DNA of 64,000 bases from Microbacterium sp. 4R-513 (GCF_011046485.1 NZ_CP049256.1:1612001-1676000), one strand, 5' to 3'. Shown: positions 8,037 to 18,597, numbered from the stretch's first letter. Made by a program: numbers and translations. Notes: generated by a model not told the origin, from the letters alone.

Positions 8037-11000
8037 GTGTCGAAGCCGACCTCCGCACGCAGTCGTCGCGTGCTCGCATCCCTCACCGCCGCAGCCCTCG
8101 TGCTGGCCGGCAGCGTGACCTTCCTCGCCGCTCCCGCGGCGGCCGCCGACCGCACGTTCGCGCTCGTCGGGAGCCTCCAGAGCGAGCTCGGGTGTCCCGA
8201 AGACTGGAAGCCCGAGTGCCCGGCGACCGAGCTCGCGCCGACGGCCGACGAGAACCTGTTCTCCGCCGAGTTCAACGTGCCGAAGGGGACGTACGAGTAC
8301 AAGGTCGCCGTCAACGACTCGTGGGACGAGAACTACGGCGTCGACGGCGCGCGCGGCGGCGGCAACATCCCGCTCACGGTCGACGGTCCCTCGAAGCTGC
8401 GCTTCACGTACGACGACGTGTCGCACCGGATCGGCATCGAGGTCGAGTCGCTCCGTGCCGGCTACAGCGCGGACGACGACGCTCTCGTGGCCCCGCCGGT
8501 CCGCCAGGCGGGCGACGGCGAGCAGTTCTACTTCGTCATGACCGATCGCTTCGCCAACGGCGATACCTCGAACGACGACGGCGGCCTCACCGGAGACCGT
8601 CTGACGACGGGATTCGACCCCACGAGCACGGGCTTCTACAACGGCGGCGACATCGCCGGGCTGCGCTCGAAGCTCGACTACATCGCGGGCCTGGGCACGA
8701 GCGCCATCTGGCTCACGCCGAGCTTCAAGAACAAGCCCGTGCAGGGCGTCGGTGCCGACGCGTCGGCCGGCTACCACGGCTACTGGATCACCGACTTCAC
8801 GCAGATCGACCCGCACCTCGGGACGAACGCCGAGCTGCAGGACTTCATCGCCGAGGCGCACGCCAAGGACATCAAGGTCTACTTCGACATCATCACGAAC
8901 CACACGGCCGACGTGATCTCGTACGCCGAAGGCTCCGACAGCTACGTCGGTCTCGACGCGTCGCCGTACTCCGACGCGAACGGCAACAAGATCGACATCG
9001 CGCAGCTCGCGAAGGGCGACACCTTCCCGCCGCTCGATCCCGAGGTCTCGTTCCCCTACACGCCGGTCGTGTCCGACGCGGAGAAGGACGTCAAGGTCCC
9101 GGCCTGGCTGAACGACGTGACGCTGTACCACAACCGCGGCAACTCGACCTTCGCGGGCGAGTCGACGACCTACGGCGACTTCGTGGGCCTCGATGACCTC
9201 ATGACCGAGCAGCCGGCCGTCGTCGACGGCTTCGTCGACGTCTACGACTCGTGGATCGACCTCGGCATCGACGGCTTCCGGATCGACACCGCCAAGCACG
9301 TCAACTTCGAGTTCTGGCAGAAGTGGTCCGCGCAGGTGCTCGACTACGCGCACTCGAAGGGCAAGGACGACTTCTTCATGTTCGGCGAGGTCTACGACGC
9401 CGACCCGACGAAGCTCGCCCCGTACGTCCGCAAGACCGACATGAACTCGGTGCTCGACTTCACCTTCCAGTCCGCGGCGAGCTCCTACGCCGGCGGGGCT
9501 TCGGCCGCGACGCTGCGCAACCTCTTCGCCGGAGACGACCACTACACGACAGCCGACTCGTCGGCGACGGCGCTCCCCACGTTCCTGGGCAACCACGACA
9601 TGGGGCGCATCGGCTACTTCCTCAACGGGAAGAGCAACCAGCTCCAGCGCGACCAGCTCGCCCACGATCTGCTCTTCCTGAGCCGTGGCCAGCCGGTCGT
9701 GTACTACGGCGACGAGCAGGGCTTCGCCGGCAACGGCGGCGACCGCGCCGCCCGCCAGTCGCTCTTCGGGTCGCAGGTGCCCGAGTACGTGAACCAGCCG
9801 CTCGTCACCGGCGAGAACGTCGGCTCGCAGGACCGCTATGACTCGACGGCCCCGGTCTACGAGCACATCGCCGAGCTGTCCGCGCTGCGGGACGCCAACC
9901 CCGCCCTGGTCGACGGTGCGCAGATCGAGCGCTACGCCGCCGACACCGCGGGCGTCTACGCCTTCTCGCGCGTCGACCGCGACGACAAGGTCGAGTACCT
10001 CGTGGCGACCAACAACGCGACCTCGGACCAGACGGTCTCGCTCAAGACCCTCACCGCCGGTGCGACGCTCACGCCGATCTACGGCGGCGGCTCGGCGGTG
10101 TCGACGGATGCGTCGGCCGAGGCATCCGTCACCGTCCCGGCCCTCTCGACCCGCGTCTTCAAGGCCGACAAGCCCGTGACGGCGCCCGCGGCGGCGCAGC
10201 CGGTCACCGTCGACGTCCCTGCGGCGGGTGCCGCTGTGACGGGCTCGGCCGCCGTCTCGGCCGATGCCGACGACTCGTGGCGTGAGACGAGCTTCGCGTG
10301 GCGCGTCGTCGGATCCGACGACTGGCACGCTCTCGGGACCGCCGAGGACACCACGCCCGGCGTCTTCCACGACGTGGACAGCCTGGCGACCGGAACCCTC
10401 GTCGAGTACCGCGCCGTGTCGACGGATGCCGCGGGCCACCGCTCGGCGGACTCCACCTTCGCCTCCGTCGGCAACCGCGTGAACCTCGCCGCCGAGCCGG
10501 AGGAGCCGGAGGAGCCCAGCGAGCCGGAGCCCCAGGAGGGCCCTGTTCCGCCCTATTCGGCGGTCAGCGTCCCCGGCAGCTTCAACGACGAGGTCGGCTG
10601 CCCCGGTGACTGGCAGCCCGACTGCAGCGCCGTGCAGATGACGAAGCGGCAGGGTGACATCTGGTCGCTCGAGCTCGCGAACGTCCCGGCCGGCACGTTC
10701 GAATACAAGATCGCGATCGACAAGTCGTGGTCCGAGAACTACGGCGAGGGCGCTGCGCTCAACGGCTCCAACATCGTGCTCGACCACAAGGCCGCAGGTC
10801 CCGTCTCGTTCTTCTTCGACGACCGCACGAAGAACATCTGGTCGACGGTGGACGGCCCGGTGATCACGCTGCCCGGCACGCTGCAGAGCGAGCTCGGCTG
10901 CCCCGGCGACTGGCAGCCGGACTGCCTGGCCACGATGATGTTCGACCGCAACCGCGACGGCGTCTTCCAGTTCACGACCGACGACCTGCCGACCGGCTCG

Positions 11001-14000
11001 TACGAGGTCAAGGTCGCCCACAACCGCTCGTGGGATGAGAACTACGGCGCGGGCGGCGCTCTGAACGGGGGGAACATCTCGTTCAGTGCTACCAAGGGGA
11101 AGGTGACGACGTTCCGGTACAACCTCGCCACGCATGTGCTGACGGTGCAGTCCGCCGACCCGCCGCTGGCCGGCACGGGTGAGCTGCGAGCTCACTGGAT
11201 CGACGCCGAGACGATCGCGTGGCCCGCCGACCTGGGTACGACGGCGGCCGGCGCGACGTGGCAGCTGTACGCGTCGACGGATGCCTCGCTCGCCGTCTCG
11301 CCCGAGCGCGAGGTCACGGGCGGCGACGACCCCATCGCCCTTACCCCGATCGCCGGCGGACTGACCGCCGAGCAGAAGGAGCGCTTCCCCGCGCTGTCGA
11401 CGTACAAGGCACTGCACGTCGACGGACAGGGCCGGGATGCTGTGGCCTCGCTGCTGAAGGGCCAGCTCATGGTCGCTCAGCGCAACGCCGACGGCGGACT
11501 CACCGCCTTCACGGGGGTGCAGATCCCGGGCGTCCTGGACGACCTCTACGCCGACGCGGTGGCAGACGTCGACCTCGGCGTCACGTTCCAGGGAAAGAAG
11601 CCGACGTTCCGGCTCTGGGCCCCGACCGCGCAGACGGCGACGCTGCTGACGTGGGAAGCCGGTGCCACCGGTGACGCGACCCGTCATGAAGCGGCGTGGG
11701 ACGCGGCATCCGGCACCTGGACGGTCGCGGGGGACAAGTCGCTCAAGGGCGACGAGTACCTCTGGGAGGTCGTCGTCTACGCGCCCACCACGAAGGCGAT
11801 CGAGACGAACGACGTCACCGACCCGTACTCCGTGGCGCTCACCGAGAACTCGGAGCGCTCGGTCGCGGTCGATCTCCACGACAAGCAGTGGCGCCCCAAG
11901 GCGTGGGAGAAGACGGCGGCGCCCGTCGTCGACCGGCCCGTCGACCACTCGATCTACGAGCTGCACATCCGCGACTTCTCGGCGACCGACGAGACGGTGC
12001 CGGAAGACCTCCGGGGAACCTACCTCGCCTTCGCCCAGAAGAGCGCGGGCACCGATCAGCTGAAGCAGCTCGCCGGTGCGGGCATCAACACGGTGCACCT
12101 CCTGCCGTCGTTCGACATCGCCTCGATCGAGGAGGATCGCGCCGCTCAGGCGACCCCGGCGTGCGACCTCGCGTCGTTCCCGGCCGACTCGGTCGAGCAG
12201 CAGGCGTGCGTCGAGAAGGTCGTGGAGAACGACGCCTTCAACTGGGGCTACGACCCGTACCACTACTCCGTGCCGGAGGGCTCGTACGCGACGAACCCCG
12301 ACGGCGGCGCGCGGGTCGGCGAGTTCCGCACGATGGTCGGTGCGCTGCACGGCATCGGACTGCAGGTCGTGCTCGACCAGGTGTTCAACCACACGGCCGC
12401 CTCGGGCCAGGACGACAAGTCCGTGCTCGACCAGGTGGTGCCCGGGTACTACCAGCGGCTCAACGCGGCCGGCAACGTCGAGACCTCGACGTGCTGCCAG
12501 AACGTCGCGACCGAGCACGAGGTGGCGCAGAAGCTCATGGTCGACTCGATCGTGACCTGGGCCCGCGACTACAAGGTCGACGGCTTCCGCTTCGACCTCA
12601 TGGGGCACCACTCGAAGCAGAACATGCTCGCCATCCGCGCGGCCCTCGACGAGCTGACGCTCAAGAAAGACGGTGTGGACGGCAAGGCGATCTACCTGTA
12701 CGGCGAAGGCTGGAACTTCGGCGAGGTCGCGAACAACGCCCTCTTCGAGCAGGCCACGCAGGGCCAGCTGGGCGGGACGGGCATCGGCACCTTCAACGAC
12801 CGCCTGCGGGACGGCGTGCACGGAGGAAGCCCCGTCCGCGACTCGACGTACGAGCAGGGCTTCGGCACCGGCCTCGGCACCGACCCCAACGGGCAGCCGG
12901 TCCCGGCGGACAGCCGGACGCTCGGACAGCAGACCGACCTCGTGAAGGTCGGGCTCGCGGGCAACCTCCGCGACTTCGAGTTCACGACGTCGGACGGCAC
13001 CGTCAAGTCGGGCGCCGAGGTGGACTACAACGGCGCTCCCGCCGGATACGCCGATCAGCCCGACGAGACGATCAACTACGTCGACGCACACGACAACCAG
13101 ACGCTGTACGACCTGTCGGTGCTGAAGCTCCCCGTCGACACGTCGATGGCCGACCGGGTGCGCATGAACACGCTGCAGCTCGCCACTGTGACGCTCTCGC
13201 AGTCGCCGTCGTTCTGGCACGCCGGAACCGAGCTCCTGCGCTCCAAGTCACTCGACCGCAACAGCTACAACTCGGGCGACTGGTTCAACCGCATCGACTG
13301 GACCGGCCAGGAGTCGACGTTCGGCTCGGGTCTGCCCCGAGCGGCCGACAACTCGGCGCAGTGGCCGATCTACCAGCCCCTGCTGGCCAACCCGGCGCTC
13401 AAGCCCGGGGCGTCCGACATCGGGTCGGCCGAGGCATCCGCTCTCGACCTCCTGCGCGTGCGCAACGAGGTCGGCCTCCTGCGCCTGGGATCGGCGGACC
13501 TCATCGAGCAGAAGGTGAGCTTCCCGAACGGCGGGACGGGCGCCACGCCCGGTGTCATCGTGATGCTCATCGACGACCTCGTGGGCAAGAGCGTCGACCC
13601 GAAGCTGCAGGGCGCCCTCGTCGTGTTCAACGCGTCGCCCGACGCGACGACGCAGACGATCCCGGGCCTTGCCGGCCGGAGCTTCGGGCTGACCCCCGCG
13701 CTCGCCAAGGGCTCGGACGCGGTCGTGAAGACGACGACCTGGGATGCCGCGACCGGCGCCGTGACGGTGCCCGCACGATCGGTGGCCGTCCTCGTGGAGA
13801 AGGAGCCGGTCAAGACGTCGATCATCGCCGCGCCGAACAAGCTCGTCGCCTCGGTCGGCACGGCCGTCAAGATGGTCGGCAAGGTCGTCGCCGACGGCGC
13901 CCCCGAGGGCACCGTCACGGTCACCGACGGCGGCAAGGTCATCGCCACCGCGCCCCTCGCCGCGGCAGCGAAGGGCAAGTTCGAGATCGCGCTGCCGACG

Positions 14001-14099
14001 CTCGGACGGGGCATCCACCTCCTGCGCGTCTCGTTCACGGGCGCACCGGGATGGGCGGACTCGCGCGCCGCGATCCCGCTGCCCGTTCTCATCCACTAG
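8037..14099 (+). CDS. Secreted bifunctional alpha-amylase / pullulanase
   Basis: A 2,020-residue exported starch-degrading enzyme that starts at GTG 8037 (GGGAG eight bases upstream). In order: a signal peptide (cleavage near residue 38), an X25-type domain (about 40-135), a first GH13 catalytic domain with FRIDTAKH (Asp417), FGEV (Glu451) and NHD (Asp521), a Glu/Pro linker near 820-836, two more X25 domains (about 840-1038), a CBM48-like region, and a second GH13 domain of pullulanase type. That one has LDQVFNHT, GFRFDLMGHH (Asp1520), YGEGWN (Glu1557) and VDAHDNQT (Asp1686). An Ig-like domain closes the protein. Both catalytic triads look intact, so it should cut alpha-1,4 and alpha-1,6 bonds. 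It ends at a strong hairpin. Confidence 0.95.
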   Translation: MSKPTSARSRRVLASLTAAALVLAGSVTFLAAPAAAADRTFALVGSLQSELGCPEDWKPECPATELAPTADENLFSAEFNVPKGTYEYKVAVNDSWDENYGVDGARGGGNIPLTVDGPSKLRFTYDDVSHRIGIEVESLRAGYSADDDALVAPPVRQAGDGEQFYFVMTDRFANGDTSNDDGGLTGDRLTTGFDPTSTGFYNGGDIAGLRSKLDYIAGLGTSAIWLTPSFKNKPVQGVGADASAGYHGYWITDFTQIDPHLGTNAELQDFIAEAHAKDIKVYFDIITNHTADVISYAEGSDSYVGLDASPYSDANGNKIDIAQLAKGDTFPPLDPEVSFPYTPVVSDAEKDVKVPAWLNDVTLYHNRGNSTFAGESTTYGDFVGLDDLMTEQPAVVDGFVDVYDSWIDLGIDGFRIDTAKHVNFEFWQKWSAQVLDYAHSKGKDDFFMFGEVYDADPTKLAPYVRKTDMNSVLDFTFQSAASSYAGGASAATLRNLFAGDDHYTTADSSATALPTFLGNHDMGRIGYFLNGKSNQLQRDQLAHDLLFLSRGQPVVYYGDEQGFAGNGGDRAARQSLFGSQVPEYVNQPLVTGENVGSQDRYDSTAPVYEHIAELSALRDANPALVDGAQIERYAADTAGVYAFSRVDRDDKVEYLVATNNATSDQTVSLKTLTAGATLTPIYGGGSAVSTDASAEASVTVPALSTRVFKADKPVTAPAAAQPVTVDVPAAGAAVTGSAAVSADADDSWRETSFAWRVVGSDDWHALGTAEDTTPGVFHDVDSLATGTLVEYRAVSTDAAGHRSADSTFASVGNRVNLAAEPEEPEEPSEPEPQEGPVPPYSAVSVPGSFNDEVGCPGDWQPDCSAVQMTKRQGDIWSLELANVPAGTFEYKIAIDKSWSENYGEGAALNGSNIVLDHKAAGPVSFFFDDRTKNIWSTVDGPVITLPGTLQSELGCPGDWQPDCLATMMFDRNRDGVFQFTTDDLPTGSYEVKVAHNRSWDENYGAGGALNGGNISFSATKGKVTTFRYNLATHVLTVQSADPPLAGTGELRAHWIDAETIAWPADLGTTAAGATWQLYASTDASLAVSPEREVTGGDDPIALTPIAGGLTAEQKERFPALSTYKALHVDGQGRDAVASLLKGQLMVAQRNADGGLTAFTGVQIPGVLDDLYADAVADVDLGVTFQGKKPTFRLWAPTAQTATLLTWEAGATGDATRHEAAWDAASGTWTVAGDKSLKGDEYLWEVVVYAPTTKAIETNDVTDPYSVALTENSERSVAVDLHDKQWRPKAWEKTAAPVVDRPVDHSIYELHIRDFSATDETVPEDLRGTYLAFAQKSAGTDQLKQLAGAGINTVHLLPSFDIASIEEDRAAQATPACDLASFPADSVEQQACVEKVVENDAFNWGYDPYHYSVPEGSYATNPDGGARVGEFRTMVGALHGIGLQVVLDQVFNHTAASGQDDKSVLDQVVPGYYQRLNAAGNVETSTCCQNVATEHEVAQKLMVDSIVTWARDYKVDGFRFDLMGHHSKQNMLAIRAALDELTLKKDGVDGKAIYLYGEGWNFGEVANNALFEQATQGQLGGTGIGTFNDRLRDGVHGGSPVRDSTYEQGFGTGLGTDPNGQPVPADSRTLGQQTDLVKVGLAGNLRDFEFTTSDGTVKSGAEVDYNGAPAGYADQPDETINYVDAHDNQTLYDLSVLKLPVDTSMADRVRMNTLQLATVTLSQSPSFWHAGTELLRSKSLDRNSYNSGDWFNRIDWTGQESTFGSGLPRAADNSAQWPIYQPLLANPALKPGASDIGSAEASALDLLRVRNEVGLLRLGSADLIEQKVSFPNGGTGATPGVIVMLIDDLVGKSVDPKLQGALVVFNASPDATTQTIPGLAGRSFGLTPALAKGSDAVVKTTTWDAATGAVTVPARSVAVLVEKEPVKTSIIAAPNKLVASVGTAVKMVGKVVADGAPEGTVTVTDGGKVIATAPLAAAAKGKFEIALPTLGRGIHLLRVSFTGAPGWADSRAAIPLPVLIH

Positions 14100-14113
14100 T
14101 TCCGGCACAGGAG

Positions 14114-14150
14114 AGGCCCCGGGTGACCTCACGCGTCGCCCGGGGCCTTT
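14114..14150. terminator. Hairpin terminator between convergent genes
   Basis: AGGCCCCGGG (14114-14123) pairs with CCCGGGGCCT (14139-14148), followed by TT on the plus strand. It sits between the pullulanase stop and the stop of the leftward gene, so it could serve both. Confidence 0.8.
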
Positions 14151-14159
14151 CGCGTCGGA

Positions 14160-15770
14160 TCAGCGGTTCACGCCGACCTCGAGCAGCGTCGTCGAACCCG
14201 AGACCTCGTTGGCGACGGCGAGGAGCGGGCTCCCCGTCGGGGACTCGTCGGCGGGGATGAACGACAGCCCCTCGGGGCCGAGATCGCCGCTGTTGTCCGA
14301 GAAGTCGCGGTTGTTGAGGTATGTGACGAAGAACGACTCGGCCGGAACGGTGATGTCGTACACGACGACCCCGCCCACGCGCTCCAAGCCGATGAACGCG
14401 TAGGTGCGATCGTCGACCTCGCCGATCACGAGGTTCTCGGGCTCGGGCCCCTTGTCGTCGCTGCGCCCCTCGAGGTTCGGCTCGGTGTGGTTCGAGTTCA
14501 CGAATGCCGGCTCGGCGGCGTAGGTGATCTCCTCGAGCTGCGAGCCCGAGTCGAAGACCTGCGTGCCGTCGGTGCCCCAGATCGAGAACGAGCGGGTGCC
14601 GAAGGTGTACAGGCTCGAGTAGCAGCCCTTCGCCTGGTCGAAGCCGAGCTCCTTGGTGACGTTGAGGCGACCCAGGTCCGCGTTGCCCGTCTTACCCGCG
14701 AGGGGGCTGTCGGGGCAGATCGGGAGGGAACCGGCGCGAGCGCCCTCAGCGTACGAGCCCCACTCCCGGGCATCCCCCTCATTCGCCGTCACGAGGTAGG
14801 AGGCACCGCCGGATCGGTAGGCGCCGATGCCGTCGGGCAGGTAGACGCCGTAGAGGCCCGGGTAGGTGCGCAGCGCGAAGGAGCCGTCGCGGTCGCTCGG
14901 ATCGAGCGGGACGACCCCGTGGTCCTTGAAGCCGAGAGGAAGGATGTCGGTGACCCGCGCCGACGGGATCTGCACGACGGCGATCGCGTTCGCCTCCTGC
15001 AGGGCGACATAGGCGGTGTTGCCGACGATCGAGATGTACTCGGGCTCGAGATTGCGCGACACCGGGCGGTCGCCGCCGTTGGGCGTCGGGCCGAAGACCC
15101 GCACACCGTCGGGGAGCGCACCGTTCTCGTAGGCGTGGAAGTCGGCCGTCGAGACGTCCTTCTGCCTCGCCGCGATCACCTTCGGCGTCGACAGGCGCAC
15201 GACTGAGACCGAGCCTTCGGGGTCCGTCGAGAAGTCGTCGGCCGGCTCGCCCTCGTTCGCCGTGAGGGCGAAGCGGCCGTCGGGCGTAATGACGACGTTG
15301 TCGGGCTGGGCGCCGACTGTCACCGTGCCGAGGACCGTCGGCCGGTCGGCGCGGGCGTCGAAGAAGACGAGATGTCCGGGGTCGGTCTTGGTGGGCGCTT
15401 CGAAGGCGGCGATCCCGAGTCCGTCCTCGCGGATCGCGACGGAGTTGGCCACGCCGTCGGACCCGATCTCGTACTCCTTGCCGATCGACGCCGGGTCCGA
15501 GAAGTCGAGCACTTGGACGCTGCCGGCCTTGGCGCTCACGACGAAGAGCTTGTCCTCGAAATGGGCGACGATCTCGGCCGCCGACTCGTCGAACGCGCCC
15601 GTGTCGTAGCTCCCGACAGGCGTGAGCGAGATGACCGCGCCGGGTGCGGAGTACTCGATGGGATCGGGGACGATCTCGGCGGAGGCCGCGATCGCCGGAG
15701 CGAGAGCGAAAGAGCAGGTCGCCGCAGCGGCTGCGGCGAGCACGGCGGCTCGGCGGAAGTGCGAAGGCAT
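14160..15770 (-). CDS. Secreted choice-of-anchor I family protein
   Basis: A 536-residue exported protein. The start ATG 15770 is chosen because a clear signal peptide follows (MPSHFRRAAVLAAAAAATCS, cleavage near AAS) and GAGGA lies upstream; the upstream in-frame extension is not protein-like. The mature part is a beta-propeller-like repeat protein with LDFSDPASIGKEYEIGSDGVA, VITPDGRFALTANEGEPAD and ITANEGDARE-type signatures of the choice-of-anchor I/alkaline-phosphatase-like family. The C-terminus ends without a visible sortase or membrane anchor. The biochemical function of the family is not established; Asp/Glu-rich loops suggest metal binding. Confidence 0.82.
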   Translation of the reverse strand: MPSHFRRAAVLAAAAAATCSFALAPAIAASAEIVPDPIEYSAPGAVISLTPVGSYDTGAFDESAAEIVAHFEDKLFVVSAKAGSVQVLDFSDPASIGKEYEIGSDGVANSVAIREDGLGIAAFEAPTKTDPGHLVFFDARADRPTVLGTVTVGAQPDNVVITPDGRFALTANEGEPADDFSTDPEGSVSVVRLSTPKVIAARQKDVSTADFHAYENGALPDGVRVFGPTPNGGDRPVSRNLEPEYISIVGNTAYVALQEANAIAVVQIPSARVTDILPLGFKDHGVVPLDPSDRDGSFALRTYPGLYGVYLPDGIGAYRSGGASYLVTANEGDAREWGSYAEGARAGSLPICPDSPLAGKTGNADLGRLNVTKELGFDQAKGCYSSLYTFGTRSFSIWGTDGTQVFDSGSQLEEITYAAEPAFVNSNHTEPNLEGRSDDKGPEPENLVIGEVDDRTYAFIGLERVGGVVVYDITVPAESFFVTYLNNRDFSDNSGDLGPEGLSFIPADESPTGSPLLAVANEVSGSTTLLEVGVNR

Positions 15771-15950
15771 GGGAATCCTCGGAGGGGTCGGGATCGCGCG
15801 CGGGCGCACGCCCCTCCGTGCTATCGGGTCCGGGTGGCGGCGAGGTGAACGGCTGTCGACGCTGAGCATCGCCTGGAATCCCTCACAGTTAGTAGGAAGT
15901 CCATGTAAAGTGATCAGAGCGACAATGCCGTCCCACAAGGAAGCCGCACA

Positions 15951-17120
15951 ATGACGATCGAAGCACCCTTCGCAGAATCACCCGTCCAATCGCTCCCCGC
16001 CGACGAGCGCGAGGCCATCCTCGACGCCGTGCGGGAGTTCGCCGAGACGGAACTCGCGCCTCACGCGGTCGAGTGGGACGCCGACGAGCACCTCCCGCGC
16101 GACGTGCTCGAACGCGGGGGAGAGCTCGGGCTCGGCGGCCTCTACATCCGCGAAGACGTCGGCGGCACGGGCCTCTCGCGCTCCGACTCGGTCGCCATCG
16201 TCGAAGAGCTCGCGAAGGGCGACCCCTCGATCGCTGCCTACATCACCATCCACAACATGGTCGCGTGGATGATCGACACCTACGGCACCGACGGGCAGCG
16301 CCACGAATGGCTGCCCAAGCTCGTGACGATGCGCGACCTCGGCGCGTACTGCCTCACCGAGCCGGGTGCCGGATCGGATGCCGCGGCCATCACGACCTCG
16401 GCGATCCGGTCCGGCGACGAGTATGTGCTGACTGGCGTCAAGCAGTTCATCTCGGGTGGCGGCGAGGCATCCGTCTATGTGGTCATGGCCCGGACCGGGG
16501 AGCCCGGAGCCCGTGGCATCACGGCGTTTCTCGTGCCTGACGGCACCCCCGGGCTGTCCTTCGGCGTGAAGGAGCACAAGATGGGCTGGAAGGCGCAGCC
16601 CACGCGCCAGGTCATCCTGGACGAGGTGCGCGTGCCCGCTGAGAACGTCCTCGGCGGTGAGGGCATGGGCTTCAAGATAGCGATGTCGGCCCTGAACGGC
16701 GGCCGCATCAACGTCGCCGCCTGCTCGCTCGGCGGTGCCCAGTGGGCGCTCGACCGCGCGGTCAAGTACGTCCACGAGCGCTTCACGTTCGGCGAGCCGC
16801 TCGCCGAGAAGCAGTCCGTCGTCTTCGCCCTCGCCGACATGGCGACCGAGCTGCGTGCCGCGCGCGCGCTGGTCCGAGACGCCGCTCTCGCCGTCGATGC
16901 CAAGGCGCCCGACGCGGCGATCCAGTGCGCGATGGCGAAGCGGTTCGCCACGGACGCCGGCTTCCGCGTCGCCAACGAGGCGCTGCAGCTGCACGGCGGG
17001 TATGGCTACCTCTCGGACTACGGCATCGAGAAGGTCGTCCGCGACCTTCGCGTGCACCAGATCCTCGAGGGCACGAACGAGATCATGCGCGTCATCGTCG
17101 GCCGCGACCTCCTTGGCTAG
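15951..17120 (+). CDS. Acyl-CoA dehydrogenase (isobutyryl/short-branched-chain type)
   Basis: A 389-residue FAD enzyme that oxidises an acyl-CoA to the enoyl-CoA and passes electrons to ETF. It starts at ATG 15951 behind AAGGAAG. It has the helical N-terminal domain, CLTEPGAGSDAAAI of the FAD-binding beta domain, KQFISGGGE, and QILEGTNEIMRVIVGR, where Glu373 is the likely catalytic base. KQFISGGGE resembles isobutyryl-CoA dehydrogenases of valine degradation. The enoyl-CoA hydratase follows after nine bases and the ETF genes lie 1.5 kb away, giving a complete local electron route. The exact chain specificity is inferred. Confidence 0.92.
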   Translation: MTIEAPFAESPVQSLPADEREAILDAVREFAETELAPHAVEWDADEHLPRDVLERGGELGLGGLYIREDVGGTGLSRSDSVAIVEELAKGDPSIAAYITIHNMVAWMIDTYGTDGQRHEWLPKLVTMRDLGAYCLTEPGAGSDAAAITTSAIRSGDEYVLTGVKQFISGGGEASVYVVMARTGEPGARGITAFLVPDGTPGLSFGVKEHKMGWKAQPTRQVILDEVRVPAENVLGGEGMGFKIAMSALNGGRINVAACSLGGAQWALDRAVKYVHERFTFGEPLAEKQSVVFALADMATELRAARALVRDAALAVDAKAPDAAIQCAMAKRFATDAGFRVANEALQLHGGYGYLSDYGIEKVVRDLRVHQILEGTNEIMRVIVGRDLLG

Positions 17121-17129
17121 CCTCGGAGC

Positions 17130-17906
17130 ATGACCGACTACGAAACGATCCTGGTCGAGACGCGCGGACGCGTCGGCTGGATCACAATCAACCGGCCGGA
17201 GGCGCTCAACGCCCTCAACACCCAGGTGATGCTCGACATCGTCGCCGCCGCGACGGCGTTCGACCGCGACGAGGGCATCGGCGCCATCGTGCTGACCGGC
17301 TCGGAGCGCGCCTTCGCGGCGGGTGCAGACATCAAGGAGATGGAGTCCAAGACCGGACTCGACATGCTCATGGGCGACCACTTCGGTGGTTGGCCGACGT
17401 TCGCCGCCGTGCGCACCCCCGTCATCGCTGCGGTCTCGGGCTACGCGCTGGGTGGCGGCTGCGAGCTCGCGATGATGTGCGACGTCATCCTCGCCGCCGA
17501 CACGGCCAAGTTCGGTCAGCCCGAGATCAACCTCGGCGTCATCCCCGGCATGGGCGGGTCGCAGCGCCTCATCCGCGCCGTCGGCTACTACAAGGCGGCC
17601 GACCTGATCCTCACGGGGCGGATGATGGATGCCTCGGAGGCCGAGCGCTCCGGACTCGTCTCGCGCGTCGTCCCCGCCGCCGACCTCCTCGAAGAGGCCG
17701 GCAAGGTCGCCGACGCGATCGCGGCGAAGTCGCTTCCCTCCCTCTACGCGGCGAAGGCGGCGCTCGACGCCGCGATGGAGACGCCCCTCGCCGAAGGCCT
17801 GCGTTTCGAGCGTCAGGTCTTCGCGTCGCTGTTCGACACCGCCGACCAGAAGGAGGGCATGGCCGCCTTCCGTGAGAAGCGGTCGCCCGACTTCACCCAC
17901 CGCTGA
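17130..17906 (+). CDS. Enoyl-CoA hydratase (crotonase)
   Basis: A 258-residue crotonase that adds water to enoyl-CoA. It has the oxyanion-hole segment [11 protein letters not shown], the catalytic glutamates in [15 protein letters not shown] and [20 protein letters not shown], and the conserved C-terminal trimerisation helix. It begins nine bases after the acyl-CoA dehydrogenase stop, so the two form an operon. TAGCCT spans the upstream stop codon and lies six bases from the ATG, so an internal leaderless start is also possible. It converges with the MarR gene. Confidence 0.94.
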   Translation: MTDYETILVETRGRVGWITINRPEALNALNTQVMLDIVAAATAFDRDEGIGAIVLTGSERAFAAGADIKEMESKTGLDMLMGDHFGGWPTFAAVRTPVIAAVSGYALGGGCELAMMCDVILAADTAKFGQPEINLGVIPGMGGSQRLIRAVGYYKAADLILTGRMMDASEAERSGLVSRVVPAADLLEEAGKVADAIAAKSLPSLYAAKAALDAAMETPLAEGLRFERQVFASLFDTADQKEGMAAFREKRSPDFTHR

Positions 17907-17937
17907 TGGCGCACCCGGCGGTCGGCGGCCGAGTCGA

Positions 17938-18474
17938 TCAGAGGGGCTCCGGAACGGGCCGGGGGTCGGTGAAGTCGCCGGCGTCCTTGCGGAAGCGCGC
18001 GATGATGCGCACGAGCTCCGCCGTGTCATCCGCCGAGAGGCCGGGCTGCTCGAACACCTCGGCGTTGAGCACCTCGGTGGCCCGCTCCACGAGCTCGCGC
18101 CCCTCGTCCGTCAGCACGAGCACGGCGGCGCGGCCGTCGACGGGGTGCGGCTCGCGCAGCACGAGGCCGTCCTTGACGAGACGGTCGACCGTGTTCGTGA
18201 CACTGGTGGGATGCACCTGCAGCCGCGCGATGGCGCTGGCCATCGGCATCCGTCCCTGCCTCGTGAAGGCGAGGAGGCGCAGCATCTCGAACCGGGCGAA
18301 CGACAGGCCGAACGGGCGGAGGATCGCGTCGATGCGCGCGAACATGAGCTGCTGTGCCCGGATGATCGAGGTGACGGCGGACATTCCCGCGGCGGCATCG
18401 GTCCATCCGTGGGCGACCCACTGGCGCTTCGCCTCGGCGATGGGATCGACGGGCAGGGGAGAGTTCCTCGGCAT
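17938..18474 (-). CDS. MarR-family regulator
   Basis: A 178-residue winged-helix repressor that starts at ATG 18474 behind a strong GGGAGGTGACGG. The DNA-binding core reads RQGRMPMASAIARLQVHPTSVTNTVDRLVKDGLV followed by the wing DGRAAVLVLTDEGRELV, a textbook MarR pattern. It is convergent with the crotonase gene and divergent from etfB. It probably controls one or both of the flanking acyl-CoA and ETF operons, with an acyl-CoA or phenolic ligand; this is inference from position. Confidence 0.9.
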   Translation of the reverse strand: MPRNSPLPVDPIAEAKRQWVAHGWTDAAAGMSAVTSIIRAQQLMFARIDAILRPFGLSFARFEMLRLLAFTRQGRMPMASAIARLQVHPTSVTNTVDRLVKDGLVLREPHPVDGRAAVLVLTDEGRELVERATEVLNAEVFEQPGLSADDTAELVRIIARFRKDAGDFTDPRPVPEPL

Positions 18475-18597
18475 CCGTCACCTCCCTCGTCGCGGCTACT
18501 ACGGTAGCGCGGCCACCCTGCGGGTTGCGGCGGAACGGCCGGTGCGTCGGGGGCGATGCCGCCGCATAGACTCGATCCGACGAAGGAGCGCACGCGT

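Noticed and set aside
8034..13220. A 1,728-codon open frame antisense to the pullulanase gene
   Set aside because: In GC-rich DNA, third-position G/C keeps opposite frames open. The product is Arg/Val/Gly-rich with no domain, while the sense strand has intact catalytic motifs.
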